Below the pieces are notes generated by a model. That model was not told the origin of the DNA. It saw only the letters and a program-made list of their open reading frames with translations, and did not search any database. Made by a program: the position numbers and the translations under genes. DNA of 64,000 bases from an uncultured Oscillospiraceae bacterium (lineage in GTDB: Bacteria > Bacillota > Clostridia > Oscillospirales > Oscillospiraceae): assembly GCA_934655875.1 (NCBI GenBank), contig CAKUHB010000009.1, forward strand, positions 1-64,000, written 5' to 3'. Shown here piece by piece: positions 35,276 to 43,285 of the stretch (the first letter of the stretch is position 1; each line of letters opens with the position of its first letter).

Positions 35276-36174
35276 GCGGCACGAAGGAGATCAAGGACCG
35301 CATTGAAAGCGTGCGCGACACGCAGAAGATCACGAACGCGATGTATCTGATCGCGTCGACCAAGCTGCGGAAAGCGCGCGCGGAGCTGGATCGGACGCGG
35401 CCCTATTTTGACGCGCTGCGCAGCGAGATCAAGCGCGTCTTCCGCACGGTCGAGGGCGTGGAGAGCCGGTATTTCTATCCCGGCGACGACCATCCCCTCA
35501 GCGGGACGTATGCCTATCTCGTCATCACCGCGGACAAGGGTCTGGCCGGGATGTACAACCAGAACGTGCTGCGCGAAGCACAGAAGCTCCTCTCCGCGCA
35601 TGCGGACGCGAAGCTCTTCGTCGTCGGCGAGTATGGGCGGCAGTATTTTGCTCACCACCAGATCCCGGTCGAGCGGAGCTTTCTCTATACCGCGCAGAAC
35701 CCGACCATGCAGCGCGCCCGTGAGATCAGCAGCACGCTGCTGGAGCTTTACGACAGCGGCGCCGTTCAGAAAATATTTGTCATTTACACCGACATGAAAA
35801 ACGCCATGACGGAGGAAGCGAAGTCCACGCGGCTTTTGCCCTTCCACCGGCAGACGTTCGCATCCAGGCCGGAGGAAAAGGCGGTCAGAACGCCCTTTAC
35901 CTTCGCCCCGTCCATTGAAACTGTGCTGGATACGATGATCCCCAGCTATGTATCCGGCTTTATCTACAGCGCGCTGGTCGACAGCTTTTGCAGCGAGCAG
36001 AACGCCAGAATGACAGCCATGCGCGCGGCAAACGACAACGCCGAAGCGCTTCTCGCTTCCCTTTCCTCTGCGTATCAGCGCCTGCGGCAGGCGGAGATCA
36101 CGCAGGAGATCACCGAGATCACAGCAGGCGCGGCCGCCCAGCGGCTCAGCGCGCAGGAGGTGCAGACACTTTGA
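35272..36174 (+). CDS. atpG: ATP synthase F1 subunit gamma
   Basis: The 300-aa rotor subunit has the N-terminal coiled helix KEIKDRIESVRDTQKITNAMYLIASTKLRKA and the C-terminal helix AANDNAEALLASLSSAYQRLRQAEITQEITEI. The middle segment with LVITADKGLAGMYNQNV matches the Rossmann-like part. It overlaps atpA by four bases, and its stop codon overlaps the TTG start of atpD. Confidence 0.92.
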   Translation: MSGTKEIKDRIESVRDTQKITNAMYLIASTKLRKARAELDRTRPYFDALRSEIKRVFRTVEGVESRYFYPGDDHPLSGTYAYLVITADKGLAGMYNQNVLREAQKLLSAHADAKLFVVGEYGRQYFAHHQIPVERSFLYTAQNPTMQRAREISSTLLELYDSGAVQKIFVIYTDMKNAMTEEAKSTRLLPFHRQTFASRPEEKAVRTPFTFAPSIETVLDTMIPSYVSGFIYSALVDSFCSEQNARMTAMRAANDNAEALLASLSSAYQRLRQAEITQEITEITAGAAAQRLSAQEVQTL

Positions 36175-37577
36175 ATACAGGCAGGATTCTGACTGTCGCA
36201 GGCCCTGTTGTGGACTGTGGCTTTGAACAGGGGCAGCTGCCCGCCATCCGTGAAGCGCTGCGCGTCACCGTGCACGGCGAGATGCGCGTGATGGAGGTCG
36301 TGCAGCAGCTGTCCGCCACGCGCGTGCGGTGCGTGCTGCTGGGCGCGGGCGAGCAGCTCTCGCGCGGCATGCCGGTCGAAGCGACCGGCTCCGGCATTCG
36401 TGTGCCGGTCGGCGAAGCGACGCTTGGCCGGATGTTCAACGTCCTGGGCGAGCCGATCGACGGCGAGGGCGCACTGCCGGACAAAACTCCGCAGTGGGAG
36501 ATCCACCGCAAGGCTCCCGCCTTTGCCGACCAGCGCCCGGCGACCGAGCTGCTGGAGACCGGCATCAAGGTCATTGACCTCCTCGAGCCGTACCCCAAGG
36601 GCGGCAAGATCGGTCTGTTCGGCGGCGCGGGCGTCGGCAAGACGGTGCTCATTCAGGAGCTTATCCACAACGTCGCCACAGAGCACGGCGGCTATTCCGT
36701 CTTCACCGGCGTCGGCGAGCGCAGCCGCGAGGGCAACGACCTCTGGAACGAGATGCATGAAAGCGGCGTTCTGCAAAAGACAGCGCTGGTCTTCGGCCAG
36801 ATGAACGAATCGCCCGGCGTGCGTATGCGCGTGGCGCTTTCTGGCCTGACGATGGCGGAATATTTCCGCGACAAGGAAAAAAAGGACGTGCTTCTGTTCA
36901 TCGATAATATCTTCCGCTTTGTGCAGGCCGGCAGCGAGGTATCGACGCTTCTTGGCCGCATGCCGTCCGCCGTCGGCTATCAGCCGACGCTGGCGGAGGA
37001 GATGGGCGCCTTGCAGGAGCGTATCGCATCGACCGCAAACGGCTCCGTCACATCTGTGCAGGCGGTCTATGTCCCGGCGGACGATCTGACTGACCCGGCC
37101 CCTGCCACGACCTTCACCCACCTGGACGCGACGACCGTTCTGAGCCGGAAGATCGCCGAGCAGGGCCTGTATCCCGCCGTCGACCCGCTGGCATCGTCGT
37201 CCCGCATTCTCGAAGCTTCCATCGTCGGGCAGGAACACTATGAAACGGCCCGGCGCGTACAGGAGATGCTGCAAAAATACAAGGAATTGCAGGACATTAT
37301 CGCCATTCTCGGCATGGATGAGCTGAGTGAGGAGGACAAGCTGACCGTTGCGCGAGCCAGAAAGATCCAGCGGTTCTTGTCCCAGCCGACGCACGTCGCG
37401 GAGAAGTTCACCGGTATTCCGGGCGTTTACGTCCCGCTTGCCGAGACGCTGCGCGGGTTCCAGTCGATCCTGAACGGCGATATGGACGCCTATCCGGAAG
37501 CCGCGTTCTATAACGTCGGCACGATCAACGAAGCCGTTCGCAAGGCGGAACGGCTGCAAAAGGAGGACGCGCTGTGA
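36171..37577 (+). CDS. atpD: ATP synthase F1 subunit beta
   Basis: The 468-aa catalytic subunit has Walker A GGAGVGKTVL, Walker B LLFIDNIFRF and the DELSEED loop as GMDELSEED. I place the start at TTG 36171 (NTGRILTVAGPVVD), which overlaps the atpG stop and lies ten bases after GGAGG. An upstream ATG would add about 60 residues inside the gamma gene and is not supported. It overlaps atpC by four bases. Confidence 0.95.
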   Translation: MNTGRILTVAGPVVDCGFEQGQLPAIREALRVTVHGEMRVMEVVQQLSATRVRCVLLGAGEQLSRGMPVEATGSGIRVPVGEATLGRMFNVLGEPIDGEGALPDKTPQWEIHRKAPAFADQRPATELLETGIKVIDLLEPYPKGGKIGLFGGAGVGKTVLIQELIHNVATEHGGYSVFTGVGERSREGNDLWNEMHESGVLQKTALVFGQMNESPGVRMRVALSGLTMAEYFRDKEKKDVLLFIDNIFRFVQAGSEVSTLLGRMPSAVGYQPTLAEEMGALQERIASTANGSVTSVQAVYVPADDLTDPAPATTFTHLDATTVLSRKIAEQGLYPAVDPLASSSRILEASIVGQEHYETARRVQEMLQKYKELQDIIAILGMDELSEEDKLTVARARKIQRFLSQPTHVAEKFTGIPGVYVPLAETLRGFQSILNGDMDAYPEAAFYNVGTINEAVRKAERLQKEDAL

Positions 37578-37984
37578 ACAGCTTCCGCGTGCATATTCTG
37601 GCCGCCAACCACACGTTCTACGACGGCCCGTGTGAGTCTCTGACGATCCCTGCCCCGGATGGCCAATACGGCATCTGGGCCGGGCACGCCAACACGATCT
37701 GCGCCACGGTGCCGGGCACGCTGTATCTGCGCGTACCGGGCGGCGAGGAGCAGCTCGCGGCGGTCTCCTCCGGCGTAGTCAAGATCGAGGACAATGATGT
37801 GCTCGTGCTGGTCGACTCCGCCGAGCGGCCCGAGGACATCGACCGTCTGCGCGCGCAGCGCACGGCAGACGCCGCGAAGGAAGCGCTTTTGCAGAAGCAG
37901 TCCATCCGCGAATACCGTGAAGCACGCCTGATGCTCTCCCGCGCCATCGCGCGGCTGCACGTCAAGTCCCTTTCCGAACAGTAG
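37574..37984 (+). CDS. atpC: ATP synthase F1 subunit epsilon
   Basis: The 136-aa central-stalk subunit has an N-terminal beta-sandwich (FRVHILAANHTFYDGPCESLTIPAPDGQYGI) and a C-terminal helical hairpin that can inhibit ATP hydrolysis. It starts at GTG, overlapping the atpD stop (GTGA). It is the last gene of the operon. Confidence 0.9.
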   Translation: MNSFRVHILAANHTFYDGPCESLTIPAPDGQYGIWAGHANTICATVPGTLYLRVPGGEEQLAAVSSGVVKIEDNDVLVLVDSAERPEDIDRLRAQRTADAAKEALLQKQSIREYREARLMLSRAIARLHVKSLSEQ

Positions 37985-37997
37985 CTTCGCTTCCTCC

Positions 37998-38050
37998 GCC
38001 GGTGTATGGGTGGTGAACCGGACCGCTTGTGCACCGGCAATCTTATTTTC
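37998..38050 (+). terminator. Weak terminator candidate after the atp operon
   Basis: GCCGGTG and CACCGGC can pair across a 27-base loop and are followed by a T-rich stretch. The long loop makes this uncertain. Confidence 0.35.
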
Positions 38051-38095
38051 TGATATATTTATATCATTTTCGGTATATTGAAACAGGAATCGGCA

Positions 38096-38125
38096 TTGTT
38101 CTTTTTTCCACGCCTGTGGTAAACT
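38096..38125 (+). promoter_or_regulatory. Promoter of the riboswitch transcript
   Basis: TTGTTC, an 18-bp spacer and TAAACT precede the structured leader by about 18 bp. Confidence 0.5.
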
Positions 38126-38143
38126 GAAAAAAAGAGAATACCG

Positions 38144-38262
38144 GGCAGCTCGCGCAAGCCATGCGCTTGCAGGTGGAATGGGGTGAGACGCCCCGCGAGT
38201 CGGTCACTGTGATACCTGCTTTGTCAGGATAAGTCAGGTCTTCCGAGAGCTGCCCCGTGCCT
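38144..38262 (+). ncRNA. Probable cobalamin riboswitch
   Basis: GGGCAGCTC pairs with GAGCTGCCC to close the element. Inside are GGTGAGACGCCCC (the GGTG and TCC-like core), GTCGGTCACTGTGA (the CCACTGT box) and AAGTCAGGTCTTCC (the B12 box). Order and spacing fit the cobalamin riboswitch family. A terminator follows at 38320. The region 37985-38869 otherwise holds only a small ORF and hairpins, including CATCCCGAACAC/GTGTTCGGGATG at 38522-38549. Confidence 0.75.
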
Positions 38263-38319
38263 TGCCATGACCGGGGCCGAACCGTACAGCGCTTATCAGC
38301 AGGATAGGGGCTTTGTTTT

Positions 38320-38352
38320 CGTGCGGCCGGTGCAGGCAGCACGGTTTTTTGT
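38320..38352 (+). terminator. Expression-platform terminator of the riboswitch
   Basis: CGTGC and GCACG pair with an inner GCC/GGC stem and are followed by six T residues. Placed about 60 bases after the aptamer, it would stop transcription when ligand is bound. Confidence 0.65.
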
Positions 38353-38649
38353 TTGTACCCGCGGCAGCGGACAGTCCGCGGTGCAATACGGAAGTGTGTG
38401 CTTCCGCTTTTCCTCCGGCGGCCCAATCCGCCTTCCCTTCCTGCCGGGCGTCCGGATCTCCTACCGGGCGTCCGGCAATCCTATGCCCCCACCAAACACT
38501 CCCGCACCGATCAAACAGCCCCATCCCGAACACACCCGTGTTCGGGATGGATTTGCTCTTGGCAGGTCGTGATATATTAAACACCGCAACAGTTTCTCCC
38601 ATCTGCGACTATCTGAATAGAAGCATTTACAGCCAAGGAGGATCCGCAG

Positions 38650-38763
38650 ATGGGCGGGCCGTATGGATCGCTCGACCATGTGGAGAAACCGGTTAGGGCG
38701 TGTATGGAAGCAGGAGAACTGATGTCCCGCGTGAGCTTATATATGATCGAACAATACGGCTGA
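38650..38763 (+). CDS. 37-codon small ORF downstream of the riboswitch
   Basis: ATG at 38650 lies about eight bases after AAGGAGG and opens a 37-codon frame (MGGPYGSLDHVEKPVRACME, ending IEQYG) closed by TGA. It is the only plausible gene controlled by the cobalamin riboswitch before the convergent terminator. It has one Cys and no membrane helix. I do not recognise it. It may be a genuine small protein or the remnant of a lost gene. Confidence 0.45.
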   Translation: MGGPYGSLDHVEKPVRACMEAGELMSRVSLYMIEQYG

Positions 38764-38812
38764 GGGGCGCTCTGCGCCGGTTTTGGCACCGGGACGGCGC
38801 GCGGCGAATATG

Positions 38813-38862
38813 AAAACCCCGGCGGCGGATACAGGCTTTGTATCTGCCGCCGGGGTTTTTAT
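38813..38862. terminator. Bidirectional terminator between the small ORF and the GLUG gene
   Basis: Two 21-base arms, built on CCCCGGCGGC, pair with one G-U wobble around a five-base loop and are flanked by A-runs and T-runs. It can therefore work for both converging transcripts. Confidence 0.85.
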
Positions 38863-38869
38863 GGATTCT

Positions 38870-41800
38870 TTATTGCAGCTTTTCCTGCACTGCGGCCGGG
38901 ATGGCGCAGTTGTCCTTCGTCAGGTCGCTGCGGAAGTCGAAGGAGGCGGAGATGGAGATCTGGGTATCGACGATGCTGACCTGTACGCTGCCGCCGACCG
39001 AGGCGCGCAGGGCCGTGATTTTCCCATCCTGCACATCCAACTCGATCGTGCCGGGCAGATACTGCACATTGAGCTTCTCCGCGTCCGGCGCGATGGCGAT
39101 GGCCGCCTGCCGCGTGCGTTCCTCGCTGAGGGTCAGCGTGTAGGTATAGCCGCTCTGGGTCTGCGTGCTGCTCGCTGCGCCCTCCAGGCACGCGCGATAG
39201 GCAATGTCCATGAGATCCGCGCAGCGCACGAGCGTCTGCTCGCTGGCCGTCGGCGTTTTGCCGTCCTTCGTCCAGACCTGCTCGCCCACGAAATAGAGCT
39301 CCAGCGCGCCCGCACGCAGGCAGCTGACCGTTCTTCCGTCCTGCACGGTGCGGAAGTAGTCGAGCGAGGTATCGAAGATCACGGGGCCGCAGTTGGCGCT
39401 GAGCTTTACGCGTGCGGCCAGCGGGTCGCGCTTGCCAAGCTCCGACACAGCGGACAGCACCCGCAGCAGATCCTCGGTCAGCTCCAGCTTCCCCTGATAG
39501 CCGCCGTTCGCCATGGCGTCGGTCACGGCCTTGGGGACGCTGTGCACGGTCTGCGCGTCCTCCTCGATCGTCAGCTCGGCCCAGACGGTCATCGACTGGG
39601 TCTGGCCGTCGCTTCCCGCGGCTTTTCCGCTGCCGGAAGCTTCGATGGAGCGGATCGCACCGTCCGTCACGTGCATGCACAGGTCGATGCTCTCGACTGC
39701 GGTCAGAGAATCGGCGATCGTCGGCGTCAGCAGCGACAACGCCTGCTCCGCGTCCGAACCATAGGCCGTCACGGAATAGACCTCTTCCCCGCTCTCGCGG
39801 GCATAGGTCACGTCGGTCGCGTTATACAGCTCGAGAATATGCTCGCCCAGTGTGGAATAATCCGGGAACAGGCCGCTCGTGCGGTACGCGCTGCCGTTTT
39901 CGAGATAGATCGAGCCGTCATAATAATACAGCTGCACGCCGTTTTCCTCGATGCAGAGGATCTGCTTGCCGTCGGCCTGCGTGCGGAACAGATGCGCGTC
40001 CGTTTGCAGTGTCTCGCTGCCGAGCTCCATCTGTACGGAAGCGCTCATGTCCAGCTCTTTTCTGGCGGACAGATTTTTGAGCAGCAGCAGGGCGTCCACG
40101 CTGCTCTTGAGACTGGCGCGGTAGATGAGGATACCCGCCGCAGCCAGAGCCACAACAGCCAGCGCGATGATCCACCAGAGTCTGTGCTTCTTTTTCTTTT
40201 CTGCGGACAGCAGCTGCTCCTCCTCGGAAGGCACCTGCCCTGCGCCCTCGGACATGACCGCGTTGTTGGCGTTCTGCTCGGCCTGCATGGCACTGCGCAG
40301 CGCCTGCATCTGGCGTCTTCTTGCCTTGCCGAGCTTGTGAATAAGGTGGATGATCAGCAGCACCAGCAGCGCCGCGAGCCCTGCCAGCACGATCCAGAGC
40401 CACCAGACCTGGAACGTCGACAGTGCCGCCAGCTGCACCGTCTGTCCTTCCGCCTGGAAGGACAGATAGCTGCCGACCTGCGTGGTCTTGACCTTTTTCC
40501 AGACGCCGTTTTCGTTCTGCAAATAGATATCCAGCTTCCCCTTCTGGCCGTCCGGCGCGCGGTAGCGGATGGTATGCGTCTGCGCGCCGTCGTCCGGCAG
40601 GCGCAGCTGCCACTGCTCGACAACGGACTTGGCAACATGCGCCGCAGGCGCATGGCCGTCGGAGATATTCTCAAAGTATTTCCGGATCGCTTCCGGGATG
40701 CTGGCGGAGATCTCGCCGAATGCGGACGGTGTGATCGCCTGCGGCTGCGCTTGCAGCCGGTCGGTGTCCGTATACGCGCCCTCGGCAAAGAAGACCGGGC
40801 GGCCGTCGCCGCGGGCCGCTTCGCTGGTCAGCGCATCCACACAGGTGTGGTATTCCGCCGTGACGGTGGTGTCAAAGCGGATGTTTTGCAGGCTCCGGAT
40901 ATCCCAGACGCCGTACTGGCCGTCCACCGCGGGGATCTCCGGATAGACGGAATCGTCAAGCGAGTCGCCATAGTCCACCGCGACGGTCTTCAGGATCTCG
41001 CCGTCTGCCACGAACTGCACCGTAAAGGTCTTGAACGCGTCCGGGAGCGCTTCGTTCTCCAGAAGCGACCGGTAGGAGACCGGCTCCGCCTGCGTGCTGA
41101 CGCTCACGCCGTCAAGACCCGCCAGCGTGTCAGAGACGAAGCGGTTGTCTGCGAATGTCCCGGCATTGCTGCCCGCGATCGCACCGGCGTACTGCTCGCA
41201 GTCCGTGATGGTCACGAGCGACGTGCAGCCGGTGACGGTGCTGCCGTCTCCTGTCAGGCTGTCCGTCACGCCGGAGCCGACGATGCCGCCAAGATACCGG
41301 CTGCCGGACAGCGCGCACTTGGCATAGCTGTCCTGCACCGCGGCGGCGCAGATCCCGGCAATGCCGCCGACATAGCTGCCGCTCTCACTGTTTACGCTGC
41401 CGTAGGCTTCGCAGCTGTCGATCAGGCCCAGATCCATCCGGCCGCAGATCGCCGCCGCGCAGTCCTTTTTGGCCGTGACGCTGCCGGTATTGACGCAGCT
41501 CTGCAAAACGGCCTTCAGCTCATACTGCTTGCGCTCCTGCGTGGAAAGGCTTTCGGAGACGTCGCTCTCGGGGTCGACGTCATATTCCAGCGCCATCGCG
41601 CCGGCAATGCCGCCGACGTTGCGGTCGGCCTGCACGCTGCCGCTGTTTTTGCAGCCGCGCAGCGCGCCGAGCGTCACCGCGTCCGCCGCATCCTGCGACG
41701 TATCCGAGATCACATCCTGATTCTCCACGGCGTCCATGGCATCGAACACCGTCTGGCTGATCTCATCGAGCTTGTCGCTGACGGCTTGCAGATCGCCGGT

Positions 41801-43285
41801 CAGCGTCGCAGAGAGGTTGGCTGTTTGGGAGCCGATGGCGCGCATCTGTGCGCCCATGCCGCTCAGTGCGGAAGCAAGCTCCGGCAAAGACGCGTCGGCG
41901 TTCATTTGCAGCGACGCGCTGATCGCGCCTGCGCCGTCTGTGCCGCCGGACAGCGACACATCCGAGGGATCCACATAGCCGCCCGCACCGACGCCCGCAC
42001 CAATGCCGTGCGAGGTATCGATCTCGATCGGGTGACTGGAAATGCTGACGCTGCTGTCCGTCCCCGCGCCCGCCGCAACTCCGGCGCCCGCAGTGGCTTC
42101 GCCGATCTCCAGCTCTGCGCCGCCCGAAATGCCGCCGTTTGCCAGTGCGCTGCCGTCAATCGTGGCGCTGGCCTTGAGGTTATTGGCCGCGTTCGACGCG
42201 CTGTCCAGATACGAGCCCATCCCGGCCAGCTGCGAACCGATGGCGCTGGCCGCGCCGCCGGCGTCTTCGGTTGCCTTGTCGGTCAGCGTTTTGAGCTCCT
42301 GCAGCTGCCGCTGGAGCTGATCTTTCGTGCTTTCCGAGACGATGATCGCCACATACGGCTCTGCCTGTCCGGCGATGCCGCCGACGTCCTTGCGGCCGAA
42401 GATCGTGCCGGTGTTGGTATTGTTGAGCAGATACCCGCTCGTGCTGCCGGCGATGCCGCCGACGTTATAGCCCACATGCTCATAGCCGACCGTGCCCTCG
42501 TTCGTGCAGCCGACGATCATGCCGGTGTTGCTCCCGGCGATGCCGCCGGTGGAGGTCGTCGTGAGAAGGGTCTGGGACTTGTTCAGATTGGCAAGATCGA
42601 AGGTCAGATCGATCTGAATGTCGGTCAGGTTCAGCGCGGCGTCCACGCTGTTGGGGTTGACGCTGCCGCTGTTGGTGCAGTGGCGGATCACGCCGCTGTT
42701 CCGTCCGGCGATGCCGCCGGTGGCGTTCGTCGCCTGCACCATGCCGGTAAACGTGCTGCTGATGATCTCGCCGGACAGCTCGTTGCAGCCGACAAGACCG
42801 CCGATCTGCGCGTCGCCCTGCACCATGCCGGTGAAGCTGCAGCAGACGATGCGGCCGTAGTTTTCGCCTGCAATGCCGCCGCAGACCGTCTGGTCGCCGC
42901 CCGCGGCGACAGAGCCTGTCACGTTCAGATTTTCCACCTGCCCGGAGGGCTGGATGGTGCCGAAGAGGCCGGCCGGGCTGTAGCTGCCTGTCAGATCAAA
43001 GTCGGAAATGGTATGCCCGCCGCCGTCAAACGTCCCGCCGAAGGACGCCGCAGGCGCGCAGTCCATGCCCGCCAGCGAAATATCCGTCCGCAGCACGACC
43101 GTCTTTCCCTGTGACCAGGTATCGAGCGCACAGTTTTTGACAAAGGCTTCAAAATCGCTTGCAGAATCGATATAAACGGTATCCGTGCCGTCCGCCGCGG
43201 CGGCGCACAGCACCGACGGCAGGCACAGACACAGAGCCAGAAGCAGCACCAGAAGGCGTCTGGCAAGAAGCGTTCTCTTATTCAT
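38870..43285 (-). CDS. Large GLUG-repeat membrane protein
   Basis: The 1471-aa product starts at ATG 43285, eight bases inside the upstream gene, with AGGAGG before it. A longer open frame reaching 43579 only overlaps that gene. A signal peptide (to about residue 32) is followed by many Gly-rich GLUG-type repeats such as VGGIAGSTSGYL and GGIVGSG, interrupted by a Ser/Ala-rich helical stretch. Then come an Ig-like segment, a membrane helix (about 957-985), a short Lys-rich loop and a second helix (about 1035-1058). The C-terminal domain of about 410 residues resembles repeated lipoprotein-like modules. Both large parts should face outside. It is translationally coupled to an MMPL exporter. Role unknown. 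Confidence 0.8.
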   Translation of the reverse strand: MNKRTLLARRLLVLLLALCLCLPSVLCAAAADGTDTVYIDSASDFEAFVKNCALDTWSQGKTVVLRTDISLAGMDCAPAASFGGTFDGGGHTISDFDLTGSYSPAGLFGTIQPSGQVENLNVTGSVAAGGDQTVCGGIAGENYGRIVCCSFTGMVQGDAQIGGLVGCNELSGEIISSTFTGMVQATNATGGIAGRNSGVIRHCTNSGSVNPNSVDAALNLTDIQIDLTFDLANLNKSQTLLTTTSTGGIAGSNTGMIVGCTNEGTVGYEHVGYNVGGIAGSTSGYLLNNTNTGTIFGRKDVGGIAGQAEPYVAIIVSESTKDQLQRQLQELKTLTDKATEDAGGAASAIGSQLAGMGSYLDSASNAANNLKASATIDGSALANGGISGGAELEIGEATAGAGVAAGAGTDSSVSISSHPIEIDTSHGIGAGVGAGGYVDPSDVSLSGGTDGAGAISASLQMNADASLPELASALSGMGAQMRAIGSQTANLSATLTGDLQAVSDKLDEISQTVFDAMDAVENQDVISDTSQDAADAVTLGALRGCKNSGSVQADRNVGGIAGAMALEYDVDPESDVSESLSTQERKQYELKAVLQSCVNTGSVTAKKDCAAAICGRMDLGLIDSCEAYGSVNSESGSYVGGIAGICAAAVQDSYAKCALSGSRYLGGIVGSGVTDSLTGDGSTVTGCTSLVTITDCEQYAGAIAGSNAGTFADNRFVSDTLAGLDGVSVSTQAEPVSYRSLLENEALPDAFKTFTVQFVADGEILKTVAVDYGDSLDDSVYPEIPAVDGQYGVWDIRSLQNIRFDTTVTAEYHTCVDALTSEAARGDGRPVFFAEGAYTDTDRLQAQPQAITPSAFGEISASIPEAIRKYFENISDGHAPAAHVAKSVVEQWQLRLPDDGAQTHTIRYRAPDGQKGKLDIYLQNENGVWKKVKTTQVGSYLSFQAEGQTVQLAALSTFQVWWLWIVLAGLAALLVLLIIHLIHKLGKARRRQMQALRSAMQAEQNANNAVMSEGAGQVPSEEEQLLSAEKKKKHRLWWIIALAVVALAAAGILIYRASLKSSVDALLLLKNLSARKELDMSASVQMELGSETLQTDAHLFRTQADGKQILCIEENGVQLYYYDGSIYLENGSAYRTSGLFPDYSTLGEHILELYNATDVTYARESGEEVYSVTAYGSDAEQALSLLTPTIADSLTAVESIDLCMHVTDGAIRSIEASGSGKAAGSDGQTQSMTVWAELTIEEDAQTVHSVPKAVTDAMANGGYQGKLELTEDLLRVLSAVSELGKRDPLAARVKLSANCGPVIFDTSLDYFRTVQDGRTVSCLRAGALELYFVGEQVWTKDGKTPTASEQTLVRCADLMDIAYRACLEGAASSTQTQSGYTYTLTLSEERTRQAAIAIAPDAEKLNVQYLPGTIELDVQDGKITALRASVGGSVQVSIVDTQISISASFDFRSDLTKDNCAIPAAVQEKLQ

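Noticed and set aside
35988..36170. N-terminal extension of AtpD to an upstream ATG
   Set aside because: The added 61 residues lie inside atpG in another frame and do not resemble beta subunits. The TTG at 36171 has a good ribosome site and gives the standard length.
38783..43114. A very long plus-strand open frame opposite the GLUG gene
   Set aside because: It is rich in Arg, Ala, His and Asp with no recognisable domain or ribosome site, and lies wholly opposite a gene with clear motifs. Open antisense frames are expected in GC-rich coding DNA.
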